Source of the DNA: CBDDEC01 sp965198045
GTDB lineage: Bacteria; Chloroflexota; Dehalococcoidia; UBA2979
Assembly: GCA_965198045.1 (NCBI GenBank)
Contig: CBDAOL010000012.1
Coordinates: forward strand, 372,001-436,000
Direction of reading: 5' to 3'
Length of the DNA: 64,000 bases
The notes below the pieces were generated by a model. It ran no database searches. It saw only the letters and a program-made list of their open reading frames with translations, and had not been told where the DNA came from. The translations under genes and the position numbers were made by a program. Of the stretch, positions 51,008 through 60,004 are shown in pieces. How positions within the stretch are numbered: the stretch's first letter is position 1; each line of letters begins with the position of its first letter.

Positions 51008-51751
51008 ATGCCCACAACGCACTTCCGCGTCTGGCGCGGCAACGACGAGGGCGAGTACGTCGGCTACGACATCGAATATGACGACGGGATGGTCGTCCTC
51101 GATGTCGTGCACCGGCTCCAGGCCGAGCAGGCGAACGACCTGGCGGTGCGCTGGAACTGCAAGGCCGGCAAGTGCGGGTCATGCAGCGCCGAGATCAACG
51201 GGCGGCCGCGCCTCCAGTGCATGACGCGCATGGACGAGTTCGTCCCCGGCGAGACCGTGACGATCGCGCCGCTGAAGACGTTCCCCTTGATCCGTGACCT
51301 CGTATGCGACGTCTCGTTCAACTATGACGTCGCCAAAACGGTGCCGTTCGTGGACCTCGACGAGCCGAACGAGGACGGCGTTCGCCTCATGGCGCAGATC
51401 GACATCGATCGCGGCCAGGAGTTCCACAAGTGCATCGAGTGCTACATCTGCCAGGACGTCTGCCACGTGATCCGTGACCACCCGGAGAACCTTGCGGCGT
51501 TCGCGGGGCCCCGGACCTTCGTCCAGCTCGCGGCCGTGGCGATGCACCCCCTCGACAACAACTCGCGGATGTCGACCGTGGCTGACGAGTTTGGCCTCGA
51601 GTACTGCAACATCACGAAGTGCTGCACGGATGTCTGTCCGGAGGGCATCCACATCACCGACAATGCGATCATCCCGCTCAAGGAGCGGCGTGTGGACGAG
51701 CTGTACGATCCGCTGAGGATCATCGCGCGCAAGCTCTTCAACCGGAGCTAG
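51008..51751 (+). CDS. sdhB: Succinate dehydrogenase/fumarate reductase iron-sulfur subunit
   Basis: Electron-transfer subunit with three clusters. The 2Fe-2S site is WNCKAGKCGSCSAEINGRPRLQC (residues about 55-77). The 4Fe-4S/3Fe-4S domain has CIECYICQDVC and NITKCCTDVCPEGI. 247 residues, starting two bases after the flavoprotein stop with GAGGAGG overlapping it. Redundant second Cys pair KCC is unusual but the ligand set is complete. Confidence 0.94.
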   Translation: MPTTHFRVWRGNDEGEYVGYDIEYDDGMVVLDVVHRLQAEQANDLAVRWNCKAGKCGSCSAEINGRPRLQCMTRMDEFVPGETVTIAPLKTFPLIRDLVCDVSFNYDVAKTVPFVDLDEPNEDGVRLMAQIDIDRGQEFHKCIECYICQDVCHVIRDHPENLAAFAGPRTFVQLAAVAMHPLDNNSRMSTVADEFGLEYCNITKCCTDVCPEGIHITDNAIIPLKERRVDELYDPLRIIARKLFNRS

Positions 51752-51770
51752 CGAGGAGGGACGGCCGCCG

Positions 51771-51917
51771 ATGCCCCGTTACTGGCCCAGCCTGGCGATC
51801 GGCGCCGCCGTCGCGCTCGCCGTCACGATCGCCTTCGCGAACCTGATCGTTGGCGTGATCATCGGAGCCAGCGCAGGGATCATCATGGCGTGGGAGCAGC
51901 GCCATAGCGGCACGTAG
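51771..51917 (+). CDS. 48-residue predicted membrane protein in the sdh operon
   Basis: A very short frame with GAGGAGG at 51752-51760 upstream of ATG 51771. The product is almost entirely hydrophobic, with two possible short helices (LAIGAAVALAVTIAF and LIVGVIIGASAGIIMAW) and a polar end (EQRHSGT). It follows the iron-sulfur gene by 19 bp. It could be a small accessory subunit of the succinate dehydrogenase complex; nothing in the sequence proves this. Confidence 0.55.
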   Translation: MPRYWPSLAIGAAVALAVTIAFANLIVGVIIGASAGIIMAWEQRHSGT

Positions 51918-51945
51918 GCTCGCCCCCGCTGACCTGGAAGTGCCT

Positions 51946-52338
51946 GTGTCAGAGACACCGAAGGAACCGCGCCCCAGCCTGCGCATACAGACGGTCAACA
52001 TCGACTGCGCCGACGCGGACACCATGGCTGACTTCTACGGGCGTCTCCTTGGCTGGGAAGTCAGCTACCGGGACGAGGGATTCATCCTCATGCGCGACCT
52101 GGACGGCGGCACCGGGCTGTCGTTCCAGGCGCGCGAGGACTACGTGCCGCCGGTCTGGCCGGAGGAGCCCGATACCCAGGACAAGATGATCCACCTCGAC
52201 GTGCGCGTCGAAGACCTCGAGGCCTCAGTCGCCCACGCGATCGCTTCGGGCGCGAGGCTTGCCGAGTACCAGGGCCGCGAGGATCTGCGGGTGATGCTCG
52301 ACCCCGCCGGGCACCCGTTCTGCCTCTTCCTGCACTGA
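51946..52338 (+). CDS. VOC family (glyoxalase/bleomycin-resistance-type) protein
   Basis: A 130-residue single vicinal-oxygen-chelate module pair: first half QTVNIDCADADTMADFYGRLLGWEV with GFILMRDLDGGTGLSFQ, second half MIHLDVRVEDLEASVAHAIASGARL ending VMLDPAGHPFCLF. The motif spacing is that of small VOC proteins, many of unknown substrate. GTG 51946 is chosen (GGAAG 5 nt upstream); GTG 51940 is the alternative. Convergent with fumC. Confidence 0.85.
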   Translation: MSETPKEPRPSLRIQTVNIDCADADTMADFYGRLLGWEVSYRDEGFILMRDLDGGTGLSFQAREDYVPPVWPEEPDTQDKMIHLDVRVEDLEASVAHAIASGARLAEYQGREDLRVMLDPAGHPFCLFLH

Positions 52339-52417
52339 GGAAGGCGGCGCCGGTCTTCCGCGGAGGGTGCGAGGTGTCTCGTGTCGGGGAGGTCCGTCGA
52401 ACCTCGAACGCTGCGGC

Positions 52418-53806
52418 TTAGGGCTTCGTCATCTCCGACGGCTGGATCCACTCATCGAACTGCTCGGCCGTAAGCAGGCCCAGCTCGATCGCGGCCTCGC
52501 GCAGCGTCGAGTCGTCATCGAACGCCTTCTTCGCGATCTTCGCGGCGTTGTCATAGCCGACGTGGGGATTGAGCGCCGTCACGAGCATGAGCGACGACTC
52601 CATCAGTTGCTGGATGCGCTGCTCGTCGGCCTCGATGCCAACCACGCAGTTGTCCGTGAACGAGCGGGCGGCGTCGCCGAGCAGGCGCAGGCTCTGCAGG
52701 TTGTTGAACACGATCATCGGCTTGAAGACGTTCAGCTCGAAGTGCCCCGTCGCGCCTCCGACGTTGACCGCGACATCGTTCCCGAGCACCTGCGCGCAGA
52801 CCATCGTCAGCGCCTCGGACTGGGTCGGGTTCACCTTCCCCGGCATGATCGAGGAGCCGGGTTCGTTCGCCGGCAGGCGGAGCTCGCCCAGGCCTGCGCG
52901 TGGCCCGGAGCCGAGCATCCGCACGTCGTTGGCGATCTTCATCAGCGATGCTGCGATGGTCTTGAGCTGGCCCGACAACTCGACCTGGGCGTCGTGCGCC
53001 GCCAGCGACTCGAACTTGTTCGGGGCGGTGATAAACGGCAGCCCCGTGTAGCCGGCAATCGCGTCGGCGACGCGCGTCGCGAATTCCGGGTGCGAGTTGA
53101 GCCCGGTGCCAACGGCCGTGCCGCCGAGGGCGAGCTCGTACAGGCGCGGCAGCGTCCCCTCGACACGATCGATGCCGTACTGGACCTGCTGCACGTAGCC
53201 CGAAAACTCCTGTCCGAGGGTCAGCGGGACGGCGTCCATCAGGTGCGTGCGACCGATCTTGACGATCGAGTCGAATTCCTCGGCCTTGGCCTGCAGCGCA
53301 TCGCGCAGGTGCGCGAGCGCCGGCACGAGGAGGTGCACGACCTGTTCGACGGTGGCGATGCTCATGGCGCCCGGGAAGGTGTCGTTCGACGACTGCGACA
53401 TGTTGACGTGGTCGTTCGGGTGCACTGGGTCCTTCGAGCCGCGCTCGCCGCCAAGCAGCTCGATCGCCCGGTTCGAGATCACCTCGTTGGTGTTCATGTT
53501 CGTCTGCGTGCCGGAGCCCGTCTGCCAGACGACGAGGGGGAAGTGATCGTCGAGGTCGCCGGAGATGACCTCCTCGGCAGCGCTGCGGATGGCGCCGGCG
53601 CGCTCATCGTCGAGCTTCCCGAGGTCCTCGTTCACCTGCGCCGAGGCGTGCTTCACGATCCCGAATGCGCGGATCAGCGGGCGCGGCATGTGCTCGGTGC
53701 CGATGCGGAAGTTCTCCAGCGAGCGCTGCGTCTGCGCGCCCCAGTAACGGTCGGCCGGCACCTCGATCGTGCCCATGCTGTCGGACTCCGTACGCATCTC
53801 GGCCAT
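52418..53806 (-). CDS. fumC: Class II fumarate hydratase
   Basis: Iron-independent fumarase, interconverting fumarate and malate. DSMGTIEVPADRYWGAQTQRS, WQTGSGTQTNMNTNEVISNRA, HPNDHVNMSQSSNDTFPGAM, KIGRTHLMDAVPLTLGQEFSG and the signature SSIMPGKVNPTQ (catalytic Ser loop) are all intact. 462 residues. AGGAGGAGG precedes ATG 53806 by about 8 nt. Last gene of the minus-strand TCA operon. Confidence 0.96.
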   Translation of the reverse strand: MAEMRTESDSMGTIEVPADRYWGAQTQRSLENFRIGTEHMPRPLIRAFGIVKHASAQVNEDLGKLDDERAGAIRSAAEEVISGDLDDHFPLVVWQTGSGTQTNMNTNEVISNRAIELLGGERGSKDPVHPNDHVNMSQSSNDTFPGAMSIATVEQVVHLLVPALAHLRDALQAKAEEFDSIVKIGRTHLMDAVPLTLGQEFSGYVQQVQYGIDRVEGTLPRLYELALGGTAVGTGLNSHPEFATRVADAIAGYTGLPFITAPNKFESLAAHDAQVELSGQLKTIAASLMKIANDVRMLGSGPRAGLGELRLPANEPGSSIMPGKVNPTQSEALTMVCAQVLGNDVAVNVGGATGHFELNVFKPMIVFNNLQSLRLLGDAARSFTDNCVVGIEADEQRIQQLMESSLMLVTALNPHVGYDNAAKIAKKAFDDDSTLREAAIELGLLTAEQFDEWIQPSEMTKP

Positions 53807-53855
53807 CGCCGGCTCCTCCTCCTGCCCTCGAGGCTGGTTCGTCAGGGCTAGTTCG

Positions 53856-54788
53856 TCAGGCGGAGGGGGTGGCCTCGACCAGCTCCTTCACCGCCTCGCC
53901 CGCGGCGACCAACTCGGCGCGCTCGGAGTCGGAGACCGGGATCTCATAGACCTCCTGGATGCCACCTGTGCCGAGCCGCACCGGCGCGCCGACATAGGCG
54001 CCCTCGATGCCCCATTGACCCGTCAGCATCGCGCACGACGGCAGGATGCGCTGCTCGTCGAGGAGGATGGCCTCGACCATGTCCGAGACCGCAACGGCTG
54101 GCGCCGCGACCGAGCTGCCGGTTTTGATCAACTCGACGATCTCCGCGCCTCCACGCTTCGTGCGGTCGGCCACCGCCTGGATCTCGTCGGCGCTCAGCAG
54201 CTGGGAGAGCGGTACGCCTCCGACCGAGGCGTTCGAGGTGATCGGGACCATCGTCGCCTCCGTGTGGCCGCCCAGCACCCACGCGCTGACGTCGCGGACC
54301 GAGGCGCCTGTCTCCATCGCGATGAAGGTGCGGAAGCGCGCCGTGTCGAGCATGCCCCCCTGGCCGATGACCCGATCCGAGTTCAGCCCGCTCGTTTCCA
54401 GCGCCACGTGGCACATCGCATCCATCGGGTTCGCCAAAATCACGAAGGTCGTGTCCGGCGACGCTGCAACCGCTGCGGCGACGACGCTGCGTACGATCCC
54501 GGCGTTCGTGCCGAGCAGGTCTTCCCGCGTCATGCCGGGCTTGCGCGGCACGCCCGAGGTGATCACGACCACGTCTGAGCCCTCGGTGTCGGCCCAGTCG
54601 TTCGAGCCGCTCACCTGGCTGCTTGATCCCGTCCACGGCATCGCCTGCGCAATATCGAGGGCGCGCCCCTGCGGCAGACCCTCGACGATGTCGAGCAAGA
54701 CGACATCGGCGTAGCCCTTGTTGGCCATCTTCTGCGCCGTGGCCATGCCGGTGTTGCCGGCTCCCACGATCGTGACTTTCTTTCGCAC
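53856..54788 (-). CDS. mdh: Malate dehydrogenase (LDH-like type)
   Basis: NAD-dependent oxidation of malate to oxaloacetate. VTIVGAGNTGMATAQKMANK is the Rossmann loop, VVLLDIVEGLPQGRALD gives the Asp that selects NAD, then ITSGVPRKPGMTREDLL (mobile loop with substrate Arg), ILANPMDAMCHVA, DTARFRTFIA and VLGGHTEATMVP (catalytic His). 310 residues; the LDH-like MDH type common in Chloroflexota. Start is GTG 54788 with GAGGGG upstream. Confidence 0.95.
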   Translation of the reverse strand: MRKKVTIVGAGNTGMATAQKMANKGYADVVLLDIVEGLPQGRALDIAQAMPWTGSSSQVSGSNDWADTEGSDVVVITSGVPRKPGMTREDLLGTNAGIVRSVVAAAVAASPDTTFVILANPMDAMCHVALETSGLNSDRVIGQGGMLDTARFRTFIAMETGASVRDVSAWVLGGHTEATMVPITSNASVGGVPLSQLLSADEIQAVADRTKRGGAEIVELIKTGSSVAAPAVAVSDMVEAILLDEQRILPSCAMLTGQWGIEGAYVGAPVRLGTGGIQEVYEIPVSDSERAELVAAGEAVKELVEATPSA

Positions 54789-54848
54789 GGTGTGTCACCC
54801 CTCGCGTACTGCGGGCGCCGTTCCTCGCTGTTCGGGCGTGGTGCGGCG

Positions 54849-56069
54849 CTAGGCCGCGTCCATCGCCGTCTGGAGGCCCGTATCGAGGGCCGCTAGGAAC
54901 TGGTTCGTCGTCAGCCACTCCTGATCGGGGCCGACGAGCAGCGCCAGGTCTTTCGTCATCTGTCCGCCCTCGACCGTGTCGATGCAGACGCGCTCAAGCG
55001 TGTCGGCGAAGCCGGCGAGGTCGCTGTGGTCGTCGAGCTTCGCTCGGTGGGCGAGCCCACGCGTCCAGGCGAAGATCGAGGCAATCGGGTTGGTCGAGGT
55101 CTCCAGCCCCTGCTGGTGCTGGCGGTAGTGGCGCGTGACAGTGCCGTGGGCCGCTTCCGCCTCGACGATGTCGCCGTCAGGCGTCAGCAGGACAGAGCTC
55201 ATCAGGCCGAGCGACCCGAAGCCGGTCGCGACCGCGTCCGACTGCACGTCGCCATCGTAGTTCTTGCATGCCCAGACGATGCCACCCGAGCCTTTCATCA
55301 CCTGTGCGACTACATCGTCGATCAGGCGGTGCTCGTACCAGATGCCGGCCGCTTCGAACTTGTCCTTGAAGTCGGCCTCGAACACCTCCGCGAAGATGTC
55401 CATGAAGCGCCCGTCGTAGGCCTTCAGGATCGTGTTCTTGGTCGACATCATCACAGGGAAGCCACGCTGGAGCCCATAGTTGAGCGAGGAGCGGGCGAAG
55501 CCGCGGATCGACTCGTCGAGGTTGTACATCCCCATGGCGATGCCGGCGTCCTCGAACGACATCACTTCGTACTCGGTCGCCTCGCCCCCATCGGCCGGCT
55601 CGAACTTCATGGTGAGCTTGCCTGCGCCGGGCACGAGGAAATCGGTCGCACGGTACTGGTCACCATGCGCGTGGCGGCCGATCACGATCGGCTGCTCCCA
55701 GCCGGGGATGATCTTCGGGATGTTGTTGCACAGGATCGGCTCGCGGAAGACGGTGCCGCCCAGGATGTTGCGGATCGTGCCGTTCGGCGAACGCCACATC
55801 TGCTTGAGATCGAATTCTTCGACGCGGGCTTCGTCGGGCGTAATGGTCGCGCACTTCACGCCGACGCCATGCCGCTGGATGGCGTGGGCGGCGTCGATGG
55901 TGATCTGATCGCTCGTCTCGTCGCGTGTCTCCACCCGCAGGTCGTAGTACTCTAGCTCAAGGTCGAGGTAAGGGTGAATCAGCCGCTCACGAATGAACGA
56001 CCACATGATCCGCGCCATCTCGTCGCCGTCGAGCTCGACGACGGGATTGTCGACCTTGATCTTCGCCAC
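54849..56069 (-). CDS. icd: NADP-dependent isocitrate dehydrogenase (eukaryote-like subfamily)
   Basis: Oxidative decarboxylation of isocitrate. VDNPVVELDGDEMARIMW, ATITPDEARVEEFDLKQMW, SPNGTIRNILGGTVFREPI, VIGRHAHGDQYRATDF, WACKNYDGDVQSD and EAAHGTVTRHYR are all characteristic of the IDH1/IDH2-like homodimeric subfamily rather than E. coli Icd. GTG 56069 gives MAKIKVDNPVV with GAGGAG 9 nt upstream (406 residues). An in-frame ATG at 56150 would add 27 non-conserved residues. Confidence 0.95.
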   Translation of the reverse strand: MAKIKVDNPVVELDGDEMARIMWSFIRERLIHPYLDLELEYYDLRVETRDETSDQITIDAAHAIQRHGVGVKCATITPDEARVEEFDLKQMWRSPNGTIRNILGGTVFREPILCNNIPKIIPGWEQPIVIGRHAHGDQYRATDFLVPGAGKLTMKFEPADGGEATEYEVMSFEDAGIAMGMYNLDESIRGFARSSLNYGLQRGFPVMMSTKNTILKAYDGRFMDIFAEVFEADFKDKFEAAGIWYEHRLIDDVVAQVMKGSGGIVWACKNYDGDVQSDAVATGFGSLGLMSSVLLTPDGDIVEAEAAHGTVTRHYRQHQQGLETSTNPIASIFAWTRGLAHRAKLDDHSDLAGFADTLERVCIDTVEGGQMTKDLALLVGPDQEWLTTNQFLAALDTGLQTAMDAA

Positions 56070-56208
56070 GGATGCGCGCTCCTCGTCCGTCTCAGTGCGG
56101 CGCAGCGGAAGGCGCGCCGCGCTGTATCGATGGTCCGTCGAGGACGCCACGTGGGTGACGCGCTCTGGCCGTGCGGGGTGCAGCTGAGGCGTGCGCGCGG
56201 CGTGCAGG

Positions 56209-56214
56209 AGTATA
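56209..56214 (-). promoter_or_regulatory. -10 element for icd-mdh-fumC
   Basis: TATACT on the minus strand in the 187-bp gap between the carboxylase gene and icd. The leader would be about 130 nt, with no recognisable riboswitch. No good -35 is seen. Confidence 0.45.
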
Positions 56215-56256
56215 CGCGCGGCGCATCTAACGGGCGCGCAGCACGCGATGCCGAGA

Positions 56257-57801
56257 CTAGAGCGGAATGTTGCCGTGTTTCTTCGGCGGAACCGACTGTG
56301 ATTTCGACCGCAGCATGGACAGCGCGTGCGAGATCTTCGCCCGCGTGTCGCGTGGGTCGATCACGTCGTCGATGTACCCCTTCGCCGCCGCGATGTAGGG
56401 GTGCTCGAGGCGGCCGATGTAGTCATCGACCAGCGTCTGACGCGTCACCTCTGCGTCGTCAGCGCTAGCCAGCTCGCGACGGTTGATGATGTTGACGGCC
56501 TGCGTGCCCGCCATGACGGCGATGGCCGCGCCGGCCCAGGCGTAGTTCACGTCGGCGCCCAGGTGTTTCGAGCCCATCGCGTCGTACGCGCCGCCAAACG
56601 CCTTGCGCAGGATCACGGTCACCTTGGGCACGGTGGCGGCCGCGTAGGCGTATACGAGCTTGGCCCCGTGGGCGATGATCCCGCCGTACTCCTGCGACAC
56701 TCCGGGGACGAAGCCGGGCACGTCCACCAGCGTCACGATTGGGATGTTGAAGGAGTCGCAGAAGCGCACGAAGCGTGCGGCCTTCCTCGACGAGTCGCTG
56801 TCGAGCGCCCCGGCGAGGTACATCGCCTGATTCGCCACGATGCCGACCGGTGACGCATCAATGCGCGCGAATCCAACGGTGACGTTGGGTGCGAAGAACT
56901 CGTGGACCTCCATGAAGTCAGCGTTGTCGACCAGGCGGTCGATGACGTCGCGGACGTCGTACGCCTGCTCAGGATCGCCGGGCACGACTGAGAGGATGTC
57001 GTCCATCCGCCGGTCCCCGGGGTCACCAGTGTCGATCGCCGGCGCGTCGTCCATATTGTTCGAGGGGATGAAGGAAAGAAGACGCCGCGCGTCCTCGATG
57101 CAATCCGCCTCGCTCTTGGCAGTGAAGTGCGCCACGCCCGACTTCGTCGCATGTGAGTTGGCGCCACCCAGCTCCTCGAGCGTCGTCTCCTCGCCGGTGA
57201 CCTGGACGATGACGTCCGGGCCGGTGAGGAACATCTGCGACGTGCCCTCGACCATGAACACGAAGTCGGTCAGCGCCGGCGAATAGACGGCGCCGCCGGC
57301 ACACGGGCCCATGATCAGGCTGAGCTGCGGCACCACGCCCGAGGCCTGCACATTGCGGAAGAAGATCTCGCCGTAACCGGCGAGTGAGCCGACGCCCTCC
57401 TGGATGCGCGCGCCGCCCGAGTCCTTCATCCCGATGACGGGGACCCCGGTCTTCATCGCCAGGTCCATCGTCTTCGAAATCTTCTCGCCGACCACCTCGC
57501 CGAGCGAACCGCCGTAGACGGTGAAGTCCTCGGCGAAGACGGCCACGGTGCGACCGTCGATCCGGCCCCAGCCGGTGACGACCGCGTCGCCGTAGAAGCG
57601 CCCGTTTGCCTCGCCGTTGCCGAGGTCGACCGCGAGCGCGTCGATCTCCTCGAAGCTGCCGGGGTCGACCAGCAGGTCGATGCGCTGGCGGGCGGTCATC
57701 TTGCCGCGCGCGATCTGCGCGTCGATCCGCGTCTGGCCGCCACCCAGCTGGGCCGTCTCCTTGAGCTCCGACAGCGCCTGCAGCTTGTCGTCGAATGACA
57801 T
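56257..57801 (-). CDS. Acyl-CoA carboxylase carboxyltransferase subunit (propionyl-CoA carboxylase beta type)
   Basis: A 514-residue carboxyltransferase with two crotonase-like halves. N-half: GKMTARQRIDLLVDPGSFEEID, DFTVYGGSLGEVVGEKI, MKDSGGARIQEGVGSLAGYG and MGPCAGGAVYSPAL. C-half: SVVPGDPEQAYDVRDVI, VDVPGFVPGVSQEYGGII and RKAFGGAYDAMGSKHLGAD. It fits PccB or methylmalonyl-CoA decarboxylase alpha subunits. No biotin carboxylase or biotin-carrier gene is adjacent. Start is ATG 57801 with GGAGG 8 nt upstream. The TCA genes next to it suggest propionyl-CoA to succinyl-CoA entry. Confidence 0.92.
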   Translation of the reverse strand: MSFDDKLQALSELKETAQLGGGQTRIDAQIARGKMTARQRIDLLVDPGSFEEIDALAVDLGNGEANGRFYGDAVVTGWGRIDGRTVAVFAEDFTVYGGSLGEVVGEKISKTMDLAMKTGVPVIGMKDSGGARIQEGVGSLAGYGEIFFRNVQASGVVPQLSLIMGPCAGGAVYSPALTDFVFMVEGTSQMFLTGPDVIVQVTGEETTLEELGGANSHATKSGVAHFTAKSEADCIEDARRLLSFIPSNNMDDAPAIDTGDPGDRRMDDILSVVPGDPEQAYDVRDVIDRLVDNADFMEVHEFFAPNVTVGFARIDASPVGIVANQAMYLAGALDSDSSRKAARFVRFCDSFNIPIVTLVDVPGFVPGVSQEYGGIIAHGAKLVYAYAAATVPKVTVILRKAFGGAYDAMGSKHLGADVNYAWAGAAIAVMAGTQAVNIINRRELASADDAEVTRQTLVDDYIGRLEHPYIAAAKGYIDDVIDPRDTRAKISHALSMLRSKSQSVPPKKHGNIPL

Positions 57802-57932
57802 CGGCCGGCCTCCGCGCCTGCGCGCACGCCGAGGCGCGCACATGGGTGGTCAGATGCCGGGAGAGTATCCGAGAGAATCGCTCGCCGCGCTAGCGCCCTG
57901 GACAGCGATCGAGCGGCGGCGGGCGAGAGGCG

Positions 57933-58526
57933 CTAGTTGGCCGGTGGGATGTTCAACACCTGGCCGACGAACAGGTCGTTCAGTTCGTCCACGCTCACCT
58001 CGTTCGCTGTGGCCAGCGCGTCGAGCGTGATGTTGAAGCGTTCCGCGATTGTGCTCGCGAAATCGCCCGATTCCACCGTGTACGTCGAACGGTTCGCATC
58101 GCCCGTGGCGTCCCCCCCCGTCGAGTCGCCGTCACCCGCCGGAGCGTCCCCGCCGCCCGCGTCGCCGCTGCCGGAGGAGATCACCAGCTCCTGGCCGACG
58201 AAGATGTTTACCGACGTCAGGTCGTTCTCGTTCTGAATCGCGACAACGCTCGTGTCGAACCGCACCGCGATCGCGCTCAGCGTATCTCCAGCCTCGACGA
58301 TGTAGGTGACCTCATCCGAGGGCGTGACCGGCGGACCGGCGTCCGTGACGATCGTCGCCTCGGGGGCGCCAGCCAGGGGCGTGGCGGTTGCGACCGGCGC
58401 GGTCGCGCCCGGGGTCGCTGTGCCTTCGACATCGTCGTCGTCGTCACCGCCGCCGCAGGCCGCGACCAGCAGCACCACCCCGATCACGGTGATCCAGCGT
58501 GCGGGGGACCCTGAGAACAGCGACAT
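57933..58526 (-). CDS. LysM-domain lipoprotein
   Basis: A 197-residue surface lipoprotein. Signal with lipobox LLVAAC (about residues 19-24) followed by GGGDDDDD. A Thr/Ala/Pro linker precedes the first LysM (YIVEAGDTLSAIAVRF, about 75-117), then a Gly/Asp-rich linker and a second LysM (YTVESGDFASTIAERF, about 150-195). LysM modules bind peptidoglycan or related glycans. No catalytic domain is present. ATG 58526 has AAAGG upstream, and TATCCT (58554-58559) is a likely -10. Confidence 0.88.
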   Translation of the reverse strand: MSLFSGSPARWITVIGVVLLVAACGGGDDDDDVEGTATPGATAPVATATPLAGAPEATIVTDAGPPVTPSDEVTYIVEAGDTLSAIAVRFDTSVVAIQNENDLTSVNIFVGQELVISSGSGDAGGGDAPAGDGDSTGGDATGDANRSTYTVESGDFASTIAERFNITLDALATANEVSVDELNDLFVGQVLNIPPAN

Positions 58527-58553
58527 AGGTGGCCTTTGCGGTGAGCCAGTTCG

Positions 58554-58559
58554 AGGATA
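58554..58559 (-). promoter_or_regulatory. -10-like element for the LysM lipoprotein gene
   Basis: TATCCT on the minus strand in the 68-bp gap after the M28 peptidase gene, about 28 nt before the ATG. Confidence 0.4.
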
Positions 58560-58594
58560 GCCGAGCGGCCGATCGGCGAACAGTCGCCCGGCCG

Positions 58595-59950
58595 TTACGG
58601 CACGACCTCCAGTAGCAGGCCACGGATCGCGATGTCCGAGATGCGCAGCATCATCTCGAGGTCCTCGAGGCGAATGTTGTCGATGTCGTCCGCAGAGGTG
58701 TGAATGACGCCGGCGTCGAGTCCGCTGTTGATCGTCACCGCCGGGATCCCCGCACGCTCGAAGCTGGCGTGGTCCGATGATGCAAACGGACCTAAGTCGC
58801 CCGGTCCGATCGGGAAGCCACCGCCCGCCTCGTCGAGGAAGCACACGATGCGCTCGATGATCAACGCGTCGCCCACGATGACCGCACGATCGATCTTGCC
58901 TGCCATGTCGATGTTGAGCACGCGCTCAAGGTCGTTCAGCTGGTGGTCAGCGACGAACGCGCGGGAGCCAAAGAGCCCGATCTCCTCGGCGCCGAAGGCT
59001 ACGAAACAGAGCCCCGGTCGCCGGTACACCCGTGCCAACTCCAGCGCGACCGCCGTGCCGGACGCGTTGTCGTTCGCCCCCGGTCCAGTGAACACCGAGT
59101 CATAGTGCCCACCGACGAGGACTCGGCACGCCTCGACATCTCCATGCGTGGCGACGACGTTCTGCGACGAAACGTCTCGCACGCCGGCGTCGGTCGTCAC
59201 CCGACCCTCAACACCCGCCTCGACGAGCGCGTGCAGCTCCGCCCGCACGCTGAGCTGCACCCCGACAACCGGGATGCGCGAGGCGAAGTCGCCGAGTGTG
59301 CCGAACAGCGGCCCCGCCTCGGTGTTCACCACGACGAGGGCGACCGCACCCGCGGCCTCGGCGTTCCGCGCCTTCTCCGCGAACGGAAGCGTCCCGCGGT
59401 CGACCACGACGACCGCCCCCTCGACATCCGCCGCTGCCAGCTCCTGGACGGTGCCGATGCCAGCCAGTACGACCCGACCCGACCCGGCCGCATTCGCGCT
59501 GCCGTTCAGGGCCGAGACCGAAAAGCTCCGCTCGCCGGCCGTGAGTGCCGAGTCGTCGAACCGCGTCCGCGTCTCGAACTCCTCGAGGGTGACCACGTAG
59601 CCGGCGTCCTCGAGCACGCCGCGGATGTACTCGGCGCCGGCGCGCTCGCCCGCGGTACCCGCCGGCCGGATCCCCACCTCGACGACGAGCGCTTCGATGT
59701 GCCCGAAGACATCCGCCACGGCGGGCGTAGCGGCCGGGAGCGGACCGGAGTCGGCGGAGGGCGCAGCGTCAGAGGGCGCGGGCGTCGCGTCGTCCTCGGC
59801 GGCGGTCGCGGTGACCACCGGCGCCGCGGTGGCGCCAGCATCAGCAGCCGAATCGTCGTCGTCGCCGCAGGCGAGCAGGAGCAGCGCAAGCACGACGAGC
59901 CCCGCGCTCGCGTAGCGCCGAGGTCGCAGAATGAAGCGAATCAGGTTCAA
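58595..59950 (-). CDS. M28 family zinc peptidase with PA domain, lipoprotein
   Basis: A 451-residue exported aminopeptidase-like enzyme. Lipobox LLLLAC (about residue 28) then GDDDDS and an Ala/Thr/Pro linker. A PA insert lies at about 150-260 (VLAGIGTVQELAAADVEGAVVVVDRG). The M28 core has the first zinc His and Asp in VGGHYDSV, the bridging Asp in GANDNASGTA, catalytic GAEEIGLFGS, NIDMAGK and a late His in GVIHTSADDIDN. All expected ligands seem present. Probable role is peptide degradation outside the membrane. Confidence 0.9.
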   Translation of the reverse strand: MNLIRFILRPRRYASAGLVVLALLLLACGDDDDSAADAGATAAPVVTATAAEDDATPAPSDAAPSADSGPLPAATPAVADVFGHIEALVVEVGIRPAGTAGERAGAEYIRGVLEDAGYVVTLEEFETRTRFDDSALTAGERSFSVSALNGSANAAGSGRVVLAGIGTVQELAAADVEGAVVVVDRGTLPFAEKARNAEAAGAVALVVVNTEAGPLFGTLGDFASRIPVVGVQLSVRAELHALVEAGVEGRVTTDAGVRDVSSQNVVATHGDVEACRVLVGGHYDSVFTGPGANDNASGTAVALELARVYRRPGLCFVAFGAEEIGLFGSRAFVADHQLNDLERVLNIDMAGKIDRAVIVGDALIIERIVCFLDEAGGGFPIGPGDLGPFASSDHASFERAGIPAVTINSGLDAGVIHTSADDIDNIRLEDLEMMLRISDIAIRGLLLEVVP

Positions 59951-60004
59951 GGTCCGGCTACCGCTTCAGGTGGGAGCGGAATGCAGGTGGATGGATCGAC
60001 GGCA

